Assembly: GCA_963702995.1 (NCBI GenBank)
Contig: OY969783.1
Location: 5,828,001-5,892,000, forward strand
Length of the DNA stretch: 64,000 nt
Source: MFD04580-c1 sp963702995
GTDB taxonomy: Bacteria > Planctomycetota > Phycisphaerae > Tepidisphaerales > Tepidisphaeraceae
Direction of reading: 5' to 3'
Positions 54,391-64,000 of the stretch are shown one piece after another. How positions within the stretch are numbered: position 1 is the first letter of the stretch; every line of letters starts with the position of its first letter. Below the pieces are notes generated by a model. That model was given only the letters and a program-made list of their open reading frames with translations. It made no database searches and was not told the origin of the DNA. The translations under genes were made by a program, and so were the position numbers.

Positions 54391-55497
54391 CTACTTCTTC
54401 TCGAGGATCCAGACGTTCCGGTAGTAGACCGGGTTGCCGTGCTCCTGGAGGTAGATCGCGCCGGTTTCGATGGCTTCGGCCGGGTCTTCCTTCTTGCCGC
54501 CGCCGGTGGGGCCGTCGATCTTGACATGGTCCTGGATCACGACGCCGTTGTGCTTCACCGTGGCGGTCGCGTCGGCGGTCTTCTTGCCACCTTCAAACCG
54601 GGCGGCCGTGAAATCGATGTCGTACGTCTGCCAGGTCAGCGGCGGGTAGCACATGTTCACAGTGGGGGCATACTTGGTGTAGATGCCGCCGCACTGGTTG
54701 TCCATCCCCTTCACGCCGAAGGTGTCCAGAACCTGAACTTCATAGCGGTGCTGGTTGTAGACGCCGCTGTTTCCGCGCTCCTGCCCGCGGGCAAACGGCT
54801 TGAGCGGCAGCATAAACTCCACGTGGAGCGTGTAATCGCTGAACTTCTGCTTGGTCTCGCCACCCTCTTTCATCAGGTTGCCGCTGATGAGCGACGTGCC
54901 CGTCCAGGCATCGACGTTCGAACCGTCGAACAGGACGATCGCGCCTGGCGCCGGCTTGGCCCCTTCCGTCGGGCTGTGGCGAACGGTCTTCCTGAGCGTA
55001 AACGCCTCGCCCGCGTCGGTCTTGCCGGTGATGCCGTCGGCCGTCACCGTCGCCTCAAACCCCTTGTGGATCTCCACCGGCGGTGGGATATGCCCGTCCT
55101 CCCACGCGACCTTATCCACCGGCTTCAAGGCGACTTTGCCTTCTTCCAGCATCCCTTCGGATTCGTATCGATTCTTCGCGTCCCACCCCTCGCCCGGGAG
55201 GCCGCCGGGCTCGAAGACGGCGTGGTACTTGCCGTCGCCCAAGGCGATGACCTGCGCGCCCCACTTCGCCGAACCGGCCGTGCCGGCATATTCGCCGAAG
55301 AGGTTGTACTCCGCCGGGACCTGCTCCGGGCTCATGAAGGTGAGCGCGTGCTTCGGGTCGGCCGCCTTCTTCGGCTCGGCCTTCTTCGTGTCCTGGCCTT
55401 TGGGCTTGGGGGGCGTCACTTCGTCGGCGGCATACACCGTCGTGGCGGCCGCCATCAGGCCGAGGGTGATCGCGAGGCGGCGGGTTAAGTTCAGCAT
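54391..55497 (-). CDS. Secreted DUF1080 (3-keto-disaccharide hydrolase-like) protein
   Basis: ATG 55497 follows AGGAGAAAAAACG and opens a signal peptide (MLNLTRRLAITLGLMAAATTVYA). A Lys/Pro linker precedes the first domain. The C-terminal jelly-roll DUF1080 domain shows IVLFDGSNVDAWTG, FSDYTLHVEFMLPLKPFARGQERGNSGVYNQHRYEVQVLDTFG, NQCGGIYTKYAPTVNMCYPPLTWQTYDIDFTAARF and ATVKHNGVVIQDHVKIDGPT...GAIYLQEHGNPVYYRNVWILE. The family binds or cleaves sugars, with members acting on 3-keto-glycosides, and is very common in Planctomycetes. The LacI-type regulator 90 bp upstream on the same strand is a plausible controller. Confidence 0.9.
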   Translation of the reverse strand: MLNLTRRLAITLGLMAAATTVYAADEVTPPKPKGQDTKKAEPKKAADPKHALTFMSPEQVPAEYNLFGEYAGTAGSAKWGAQVIALGDGKYHAVFEPGGLPGEGWDAKNRYESEGMLEEGKVALKPVDKVAWEDGHIPPPVEIHKGFEATVTADGITGKTDAGEAFTLRKTVRHSPTEGAKPAPGAIVLFDGSNVDAWTGTSLISGNLMKEGGETKQKFSDYTLHVEFMLPLKPFARGQERGNSGVYNQHRYEVQVLDTFGVKGMDNQCGGIYTKYAPTVNMCYPPLTWQTYDIDFTAARFEGGKKTADATATVKHNGVVIQDHVKIDGPTGGGKKEDPAEAIETGAIYLQEHGNPVYYRNVWILEKK

Positions 55498-55587
55498 CGT
55501 TTTTTCTCCTGGGAGTAGGGTGAATCGCGCTCTGGTGATACGCGTCCGCCAGACCAATGTTGAGTGAGGGTGGCTGAACGATCGCGC

Positions 55588-56898
55588 CTAAACGATCGAA
55601 GTTTCGGTCATCCCGACCGACGCGGGAACGGACGAGGCCGGGTCAGGCGATGTGGCTACAGGCGAGCCGGAGACAGGGGCGGCGGCGGCCGGCGCGGCGA
55701 CGTCACTTGAGCCCCGCCCGGTCAACTCGATCGCGGCCGACGCCGGGACATCGGGGCCCACGCCGGCAGGTGTGTCGAGCGAACCGCCTCCGCGGATCAT
55801 CGCGGCCGGCGGGAACGGCACGGAATCGGCCCCCGCGGTGACGGCGGGCTCAACCGTGACTGATGCGACGGTCGCTCCCGGCCCAAGCTGTACGCTATCC
55901 ACCGGCTTGGCGGCCATCAGGTCGAAGAGCATTCGGGCCGCGATCGCGCCGATCGCGGCCGCAGGCACCGGCCATGGCGTCACCTGGCAGTGGAGGGAAA
56001 AGACGGGGCGGGTGAGTGCCTGGGCGATGATCTCCAGCTTGCGTTCACCCGCCACGGCGGGGGTGCGATCGACGTATTGCACCAGCGCTTCGGCCGCCTC
56101 GGCGGTGTAGCAGACGACGCCGGTGGGGCGAACGTCGGCGTCCATGACGGCGCTGGCGGTCTGGTGCGCGCCGGTCCCGTGCGAGCCATCCTGGATCGGC
56201 ATCTCGGCGACGGGATAGCCGACGACCCGCGGCGTCAGGCCGGCATCGAGCATCGCATCCCGGTACCCGCGGAAGAAGTCGTTGGCGGCCCAGAAGCGGC
56301 GAGCCGCCTGTGCGGAGTTGCGGTCATGGTCGCGTACAAAGAGCGTGATGTGGCGGTGACCACGCGAGATCAACTCCCGAGTCGCCGCGGCCGCCGAAGC
56401 GTGAAAGTCGGCTGACACCGACGGAACGCCCTCAAGGAACTTCCCGAACACCTCAACCATCGGCACGCCGCTTCGGTGGAGCTCGGTCAGTCGCTCCACA
56501 TTGGACGCGCCCTGTCGATCCACGGCGACGTTGACGATCATCCCGTCCACGCCGCGCTCCTGGATGCACCGGAGGTTGTCCGCCTCTTCGGCCGCGTCGC
56601 CATGGCTGAGGAAGATCGGGACAAAGCCGCGTTGCTTGACCGACGCCTGCAAGCCTCGAAGAAAGTCGTTCACCAGCGTGTAGTTGACCCCGTAGAACAA
56701 CACGCCGACGAGGAAGCTGCGGCGGCGGACGAGCGAACGCGCGGCGATATTCGGGGTGTAATTGAGTTGCCGGGCGGCCGCCAGAACCTTCTGCCGGGTC
56801 GCCGGGGAGAAGCGCACATCATAGCCGTTGAGGATCTGATGGACCGTGGGGACCGACAGGCCGGTTTCCTTCGCGATCTGTTTCAGAGTAACCGCCAT
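55588..56898 (-). CDS. LacI-family transcriptional regulator with long C-terminal tail
   Basis: The N-terminal helix-turn-helix is MAVTLKQIAKETGLSVPTVHQILNGYDVRFSPATRQKVLAAARQLNYTPNIAARSLVRRRS. The second helix has Pro-Thr-Val-His where most members have S-x-x-T-V-S-R. The ligand-binding core follows: FLVGVLFYGVNYTLVNDFLRGLQASVKQRGF, GVDGMIVNVAV, VSADFHASAAAATRELISRGHRHITLFV and RPTGVVCYTAEAAEALVQY. The last 85 residues or so are a low-complexity Ala/Pro/Ser tail, absent from normal LacI proteins (about 340 residues against 436). A promoter with TTGACA and a palindrome lies just upstream. Confidence 0.9.
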   Translation of the reverse strand: MAVTLKQIAKETGLSVPTVHQILNGYDVRFSPATRQKVLAAARQLNYTPNIAARSLVRRRSFLVGVLFYGVNYTLVNDFLRGLQASVKQRGFVPIFLSHGDAAEEADNLRCIQERGVDGMIVNVAVDRQGASNVERLTELHRSGVPMVEVFGKFLEGVPSVSADFHASAAAATRELISRGHRHITLFVRDHDRNSAQAARRFWAANDFFRGYRDAMLDAGLTPRVVGYPVAEMPIQDGSHGTGAHQTASAVMDADVRPTGVVCYTAEAAEALVQYVDRTPAVAGERKLEIIAQALTRPVFSLHCQVTPWPVPAAAIGAIAARMLFDLMAAKPVDSVQLGPGATVASVTVEPAVTAGADSVPFPPAAMIRGGGSLDTPAGVGPDVPASAAIELTGRGSSDVAAPAAAAPVSGSPVATSPDPASSVPASVGMTETSIV

Positions 56899-56928
56899 GG
56901 TTGCGTCCTGAAGGAATGCCCACCGGAG

Positions 56929-56957
56929 AATACAATAAGAGCAGATGCATTTGTCAA
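56929..56957 (-). promoter_or_regulatory. lacI-type gene promoter with internal palindrome
   Basis: On the minus strand TTGACA (56952-56957), 17 bp, TGTATT (56929-56934), then 30 bp to the ATG. Inside the spacer lies CAGATGCATTTG (plus strand, 56942-56953), palindromic at 10 of 12 positions around ATGCAT. It is a candidate autoregulatory operator for the LacI protein. Confidence 0.55.
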
Positions 56958-57100
56958 ATAATGATTCCGAGCCCAGCCATGGCTAACCCAGGAATCATGA
57001 AGCGCGAGGCGGCCGCCTCATATCGATACAACACATCACGCGAGGCTTTGTTGCCACGGCGAATCGCTGGAACGGTGGGGCTGAACAATATTGCGCGGGG

Positions 57101-58848
57101 CTACCAGTTTCGTCCGCCCGGCTTCGATGCGGCGGCTGATTCTTCGGCATGGAGCACGCCTAACACGTCATCGCTTGAGCTCGCTTGGCTCAAATGCTGA
57201 CGCACGTCGCGGCTTTGGAGAAGGCGTGCCGCCTTTGAGAGGAGTTGCAGGTGGGAACTGGCCGCGCCGGCGGGCGAGAGGAGGAGGAAGACGGCTTCGA
57301 TCGGCGTCTCGGTCGGCCCGTCCACGACGCCGGCCTGCGTGATCCCCAGCGCCACGCGCGGCGTGTCGAGCCCTTCGATCCGGGCGTGCGGCAGCGCGAC
57401 GCCCTCGTTCAAGAAGGTCGAGCCCTGCCGCTCGCGATCTTCCAGCCGCGAAACGATTGAAGACGGGTCGAGGTTCGGCGCGTCCTTGCAGATCGCCTCG
57501 GCCAGGCCGCGAAAGATCTGCTGCCGCGAGACGGGGTTGTCCCAGATCACGATGCCGGAGGGGCGCAGCGCCCGCTCAATCGGCCCCGCTGGCTCGGCCG
57601 CGCCGGCGGGGCCCGCGGCCCCATTTGATCCGGCGCGCGACGCGGCCGGGCTTTTCGTGCCCGCGGCGGCAGGGCGGGCCGGCGCTTTGGCCGTGGGCCC
57701 GGAGTCGGCATCAACGACAACCACCGTCACCCCCCGGGACGTGCGGATTAACGCTTCGGCGACGCTTCTTGCGCCGGTGAGGCGCCGCCACCACGGAAGG
57801 GCGCGCGGGCGGCCGATCACCACCTGGCCCACGCGGTACTCGCGCGAAATTGCAGGATCGTCTCGGCCACGTCCTGTCCTTTGAAAGTAAATACCGTCGC
57901 CCCAAGCTGATTGGCCAGCGTAAGCGTGTCCGCCAGAAGGCGCTGGGTGGTCGCGTCGATGACGGTTGGCGCTTCCGAAGGGGTCTGGACATAGACGGCG
58001 TACCAGTTCCGGTTCAGGCGGCCGGCGAGCCGCGAGCCGAACCGCAGCAGCCGCGCGCTGTTCGGCCTGCGCGACGACAGGCAGACCATGATCTGATCCG
58101 GCGCCCCCTCGGTCTCGGCGGCCGGTGTCGCCCCGGCGCCGTCCACCTTCAGGTCCCGCCGTTTGAAATCGAGCTGCGCCGCCAGTTCACGCAGCGTCAG
58201 CTCGCGGAGTTGCTCGAGGTTTGAGTGGGTGAAGAAATTCTCCAGGGAGGACGCGATTCGCTCCTTCGGGTAGATCTTGCCTTGGGAAAGCCGCTTCTGA
58301 AGGTCCTCGGCCGCGAGGTCGATGTTCACGAGCTGGTCGGCCTCGGCCAGGACACTGTCGGGGAGCCTCTCCCGCACCTTCACGCCGATGAGCCGCTCGA
58401 CGGTGTTGTAGAGGCTCTCAAGGTGTTGAATGTTGAGCGCGGAGATGACATGAATCCCGGCGGCGAGGATGTCCTGGACGTCCTGGTAGCGCTTTGCGTT
58501 GCGGCTTCCGGGGACGTTGGTGTGAGCCAGTTCATCGACCAGCACCACCTGCGGGCGGCGGGCGATGACAGCGTCAACGTCCATCTCTTCGATGATGATC
58601 TTGTGGTACTCGACCTTCCGTCGCGGGATGACTTCCAGCCCTTCGACAAGCTTGACCGTATCAGCCCGGTCGTGCGTTTCGACTAATCCAACGACGACAT
58701 CAATCCCGTCCCCCTTGAGGCGGTGCCCTTCGGAGAGCATCTGGTACGTCTTTCCGACGCCGGGCCCGTAGCCGAGATAGACTTTCAGCCGGCCGCGCTG
58801 GGACCGGCGAATCATCTGAAGAAAACTGGAGGCGCGGTCGTCGGCCAT
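57101..58848 (-). CDS. kdpD: KdpD-like sensor fused to a PTS EIIA domain, no kinase (frame break near 57846)
   Basis: ATG 58848 opens MADDRASSFLQMIRRSQRGRLKVYLGYGPGVGKTYQMLSEGHRL, the KdpD N-terminal domain with Walker A. It continues VVVGLVETHDRADT, VVLVDELAHTNVPGSRNAKRYQDVQDILAAGIHVISALNIQHLESL and the DLAAEDLQKRLSQGKIYP motif. A universal-stress-protein-like domain follows (QIMVCLSSRRPNSARLLRFGSRLAGRLNRNWYAVYVQTP). At its end the frame breaks (ILQF); one missing G gives AREYRVGQVVIGRPRALPWWRRL. Instead of four helices and a histidine kinase, a Pro/Ala linker and an EIIA-type domain follow: IVIWDNPVSRQQIFRGLAEAIC...LEDRERQGSTFLNEGVALPHARIEGLDTPRVALGI, with the phosphorylatable His in LPHAR. 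About 582 residues. It lies next to kdpABC but beyond a terminator. Confidence 0.88.
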
Positions 58849-59153
58849 GGGGTCTCAACCTAAATGCCCGTGCTCAATCCGGCGTTTTTCCGATCCCCAC
58901 TCCCCTGCTGTTCCGAGGGAGAACGTCAGTGGGCTTCGTCTCAAACCGCGGGCCCTGCGACGGCTTCCCGTAAGGCACGCAGTGCGTGCCGCCACGGCCC
59001 TTGATCGACTCGAGAGGCCGTGGCTCATGCGACGACGATCCGCATCAGCGGCACGCGGTTCGTGCCCTACGGTCGCGCCCACCCCAGGCGTGCCGGGGTC
59101 CGGGATGGTGACGCCGTGGTACATTCCGTTTGTCATCCCAGTCCACAATCTGG
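58849..59153. other. Gap between kdpC terminator and kdpD
   Basis: No gene. It presumably holds the separate promoter of the kdpD-like gene, but I cannot point to a convincing -35/-10 pair on the minus strand. Confidence 0.4.
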
Positions 59154-59198
59154 AAAAAGGGGCCGCGGCTCTTGCGAACCACCGCTTGCCGCGGCCCC
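59154..59198 (-). terminator. Intrinsic terminator of the kdpABC transcript
   Basis: On the minus strand GGGGCCGCGG (59189-59198) pairs with CCGCGGCCCC (59159-59168), a perfect 10-bp stem, and is followed by TTTTT (59158-59154). It begins 15 bp after the kdpC stop. Confidence 0.8.
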
Positions 59199-59212
59199 GA
59201 AACGGAAGTGAA

Positions 59213-60067
59213 TCACTTCACCGGAAAATCGGCGTCCAACGCCATGTTCAGCTTCAGGACGTTCACCGCCGGGTCGCCCAACAGGCCGAGCGTCGGATGA
59301 TCCGTGAAGCGATCGATGGCCGCACTGATCTTCTCGACGTCAACCGATCGGGCGGCCGCGATCCGATTCGCCTGGATCATGGCGTTGGCCACGCTGATGT
59401 GCGGGTCAAGGCCGCTGCCGGAGCCCGTCACGGCGTCGGCGGGGATCGGCGTCTTGGCGACGAACTTGAGCGGGGCCTTGTCGTCGTTGAACGCCTTGAT
59501 CAGTCTCACGTCGTCCAGTGAACCGCTGGCATCGTTGAACGTCGCCAGCGGCTGGGACGACTCGTAAGGCAGCTTGTTGTCGGCGCAGTAGTGAACGAGC
59601 CGATCGGAGATCCCGTCAACATCGACAACTTCAACCGGGTTCCCCTTGGCGTCCTTGATGTCGTTCCCCTTGTCATCTTTGCTCGTCTTGACGGCGCCCA
59701 GGAAAAGCTTGGCGCTGGTCGGGGCCAGGTTGCTGCCGGACGACGAGGTGGAGTCATACCCGTTGCCGGCCGCCGACGGGCGGGGGTGGAAGTACTTGTC
59801 CGCCGTAAAGTTCTGCCCGATCCATTCGGACCCGATCAGCGTTCCTTTCGCGTCGCGGATCATCGACCCGTTCGCCGCGTTGCGAAGGCCCGGAAGCTGC
59901 GACACGCCCCAGACGATCGCAGGGTAAATGCCGCAGAGGATGATCGCGAGCGCGATCGTCGCGACCACGCTGGTATACAGGTGGCCCGCGATGGACGCGG
60001 CCGCCGGCCTTGGCGCGCCGGTCGCGGCAGGCTCACGATCGGAACGATTCGGATGTTCGTTATGCAT
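59213..60067 (-). CDS. kdpC: Potassium-transporting ATPase subunit C
   Basis: KdpC is the single-helix accessory subunit that holds KdpA and KdpB together and raises ATP affinity. The helix (SVVATIALAIILCGIYPAIVWGVSQL) is followed by GSMIRDAKGTLIGSEWIGQNFTADKYFHPRPSAAGNGYDSTSSSGSNLAPTS, the family hallmark. At the C-terminus GSGLDPHISVANAMIQANRIAAARSVDVEKISAAIDRFTDHPTLGLLGDPAVNVLKLNMALD is typical. At 284 residues it is about 90 longer than the E. coli protein. The extra part lies mid-protein (GAVKTSKDDKGNDIKDAKGNPVEVVDVDGISDR...DDKAPLKFV). ATG 60067 is chosen; it is 41 bp after kdpB. Confidence 0.95.
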   Translation of the reverse strand: MHNEHPNRSDREPAATGAPRPAAASIAGHLYTSVVATIALAIILCGIYPAIVWGVSQLPGLRNAANGSMIRDAKGTLIGSEWIGQNFTADKYFHPRPSAAGNGYDSTSSSGSNLAPTSAKLFLGAVKTSKDDKGNDIKDAKGNPVEVVDVDGISDRLVHYCADNKLPYESSQPLATFNDASGSLDDVRLIKAFNDDKAPLKFVAKTPIPADAVTGSGSGLDPHISVANAMIQANRIAAARSVDVEKISAAIDRFTDHPTLGLLGDPAVNVLKLNMALDADFPVK

Positions 60068-60108
60068 GGCTCTTCTCGTTTGTGTGTGAAAGTGCTTCAA
60101 CGGCTGAA

Positions 60109-62262
<2,154 letters not shown>

Positions 62263-62329
62263 TCGATCCTCAATTTTCAGTCCTGATTGAACGGCGAGAC
62301 TCAGAACGCGGCCCTCGCTTGCGCTGGGG

Positions 62330-64000
62330 TCAGTACAAGCTGTGGCTGGGCGAGTGCATCACGAAGTGCTCGACCACAGGGCCCAGGCAAAGCCCCGGGA
62401 CGAACGTCAACGCCCCGACCAGGATGATCGTCCCGATCAGAAGTAAGACGAACGTCGCGTTGGCCACCGGGAAGCTGCCGGCGCTGACCGGCACCAGCTT
62501 CTTTTTTGCCAGGTTCCCGGCGAGCGCCAGGATCGGCACGATCATCAGGAAGCGGCCGGCGAGCATCGCAATCGCGAGCGTCACATCCCAGTGCGGCTCG
62601 TTGGCGGTCAGCCCGGCGAAGGCGCTGCCGTTGTTGCCGACGGCGGACGTGTAGGCGTAGAACATCTCGCTGAACCCATGCGGCCCGTTGTTCGCCAGAG
62701 CCGCGTTCCCCGGCAGCCCGCCCCACGGCGTCACCGACGCGAACGCCGTGAACCCCAGGATCACCAGCGCCAGCACCAGGATCGCCAGCGAGGCGGCCTT
62801 CACGTCGAACGCTTCGATCTTCTTCCCGAGGTACTCGGGCGTGCGGCCGACCATCAGCCCCGCGATGAAGATCGCGATCACCACAAACACCAGCATGCCG
62901 TACAGCCCGGCCCCCACGCCGCCAAAGACGACCTCCCCAAGCTGGATGTTGATCAGCGGAACGAGCCCGCCCATCGGCGTGAACGAATCGTGCATCGAGT
63001 TGACGGCCCCGCAGGAGGCGTCTGTCGTCACCGTCGCGAAAAGGGCCGATCCGAAGACGCCGAAGCGAACTTCCTTCCCCTCCATGTTCCCATCCCCTGT
63101 CGCGATCCCCAGGTCGTGCATGCGCGGGTTGCCGGCGGCCTCATAGTGCCAGCAGACGAGCAGGCCGACGACGAAGAGGATCGCCATCGTTGACCAGACC
63201 GCCCACCCATGCCCCTGGTTCTTCACCGAGCGGCCGAGGTAATAGGTCAGCGCGCTGGGGATGGCGAAGATCGAGAAGATCTGCACGAAGTTGGAGAGGG
63301 GCGTCGAGTTCTCGAACGGATGCGCGGCGTTCGCGTTGAAGAACCCGCCTCCGTTGGTCCCTAGCATCTTGATCGCCACCTGCGACGCGACCGGCCCGCC
63401 GGGGATTGTCTGGGTCAGGGCGGCCGGCGCGGTCGTGGGCGCGGCGGCGGCGACCACGACCGACTGGGTCGTCGGCGGCGTGGTCGCCGCGGCCGTCGGG
63501 GCGGTCGTCAAGGCGTCCGCCGCTGCCGGCGCCGGCACTGGCTGGATCGTTGGCTGCGTCGAGGGGGCCGTCGAAGGCGCCGCGGGCTGCTCGAGCGTCG
63601 TGGCCACTTCGTACTTGTTGAAGTTCTGCACCACCCCCTGGGAGACCAGGAAGATCGCGTAGACCAGGCACATCGGCAACAGGAGGTAGAGGTTGACCCG
63701 CACCAGGTCCGCCCAGAAGTTGCCCACCGTGCCGGCCTTGTCCCGGGCGATGCCGCGGACCACAACCGCGGCGATGGCGATGCCGATCGCCGCCGACATG
63801 AAGTTGTGGAACACCAGGCCGACCATCTGCGAGAAGTATGAGACGGTGGACTCCCCGCCGTAACTCTGCCAGTTGGTGTTGGTCGTGAAGCTGGCGGCCG
63901 TGTTGAACGCGAGGTGCTCGGACATCGCGCCGAACCCCTGGCTGTTCATCGGCAGCAGGCCCTGCGTCCGCAGGATCGAGTACGTGAAGAGCATGCTCAC
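62330..64000 (-). CDS. kdpA: Potassium-transporting ATPase subunit A (5' end beyond the window) with low-complexity insertion
   Basis: KdpA is the channel-like potassium-binding subunit. The four selectivity-filter regions are present: TTNTNWQSYGGESTVSYFSQM, MLGTNGGGFFNANAAHPFENSTPLSNF, TTDASCGAVNSMHDSFTPMGG and SAVGNNGSAFAGLTAN. GEVVFGGVGAGLYGMLVFVVIAIFIAGLMVGRTPEYLGKKIEAFDVK is also typical. By comparison with E. coli KdpA about 65 N-terminal residues are missing beyond base 64000. Between KYEVATTLEQ and GPVASQVAIK there is an insertion of about 55 residues made almost only of Pro, Thr and Ala, in a loop just before the second filter. It is first in the kdpABC order. Confidence 0.95.
   Translation of the reverse strand: MSMLFTYSILRTQGLLPMNSQGFGAMSEHLAFNTAASFTTNTNWQSYGGESTVSYFSQMVGLVFHNFMSAAIGIAIAAVVVRGIARDKAGTVGNFWADLVRVNLYLLLPMCLVYAIFLVSQGVVQNFNKYEVATTLEQPAAPSTAPSTQPTIQPVPAPAAADALTTAPTAAATTPPTTQSVVVAAAAPTTAPAALTQTIPGGPVASQVAIKMLGTNGGGFFNANAAHPFENSTPLSNFVQIFSIFAIPSALTYYLGRSVKNQGHGWAVWSTMAILFVVGLLVCWHYEAAGNPRMHDLGIATGDGNMEGKEVRFGVFGSALFATVTTDASCGAVNSMHDSFTPMGGLVPLINIQLGEVVFGGVGAGLYGMLVFVVIAIFIAGLMVGRTPEYLGKKIEAFDVKAASLAILVLALVILGFTAFASVTPWGGLPGNAALANNGPHGFSEMFYAYTSAVGNNGSAFAGLTANEPHWDVTLAIAMLAGRFLMIVPILALAGNLAKKKLVPVSAGSFPVANATFVLLLIGTIILVGALTFVPGLCLGPVVEHFVMHSPSHSLY

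Overview
The window is a stretch of GC-rich (roughly two-thirds G+C) bacterial chromosome. Several markers point to the Planctomycetota. These are a DUF1549/DUF1553 (PSD1-type) cytochrome c protein followed by a DUF1501 protein, a DUF1080 protein, ThuA-like and NHL/beta-propeller secreted proteins, two secreted peptidases with an LEPR-XLL-type N-terminal motif, and a 16S rRNA gene that is not followed by tRNA or 23S genes. A Phycisphaerae/Tepidisphaerales-like member is my best guess, but the window alone does not prove it.

Layout. 1-460: 3' end of a 16S gene closed by its own intrinsic terminator. 0.76-14.7 kb: a zinc-ribbon coiled-coil protein, an S53 peptidase, an RNase HI, an NHL protein, the PSD1/DUF1501 pair, small membrane proteins and a beta-propeller. 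14.8-21.6 kb: a ThuA-like protein, two ABC exporters and a YhaM-like OB/HD nuclease. 22.0-29.2 kb: a second S53 peptidase, an ECF sigma/zinc anti-sigma pair, and facing it a second ECF sigma with a cysteine-free triplicated anti-sigma-like protein and an STN/secretin-N-like protein. The two sigma loci are separated by a MITE-like element inserted into a dispersed repeat. 29.4-32.5 kb: trpA, a hypothetical gene and a sulfite dehydrogenase/cytochrome c pair. 32.8-36.4 kb: an accessory island of lower GC with an ISKra4-like remnant and a type II restriction-modification cluster (R, C, C5 methyltransferase, Vsr). 36.6-41.8 kb: an RHS scrap, an enolase-superfamily protein, a Phd/ParE toxin-antitoxin pair, a Uma2 nuclease, sucD and a MarR regulator. 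42.0-50.9 kb: complex I membrane genes nuoH-J-K-L-M-N without nuoI. 50.9-56.9 kb: a YwqK-like protein, membrane proteins, an MFS exporter, a DUF1080 protein and a LacI regulator. 57.1-64.0 kb: the potassium uptake locus kdpA-kdpB-kdpC plus a KdpD relative in which the histidine kinase is replaced by a PTS EIIA domain.

The most unusual items are the KdpD-EIIA fusion, the C-protein operator lying inside a putative methyltransferase promoter, the MITE-like element with target duplication inside a repeat family, and the cysteine-free triple-repeat anti-sigma candidate.

Caution: at least fifteen conserved genes contain reading-frame breaks, mostly compatible with single missing bases in GC-rich runs. 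I read these as probable sequence errors, and I give coordinates for the reconstructed genes across each break.
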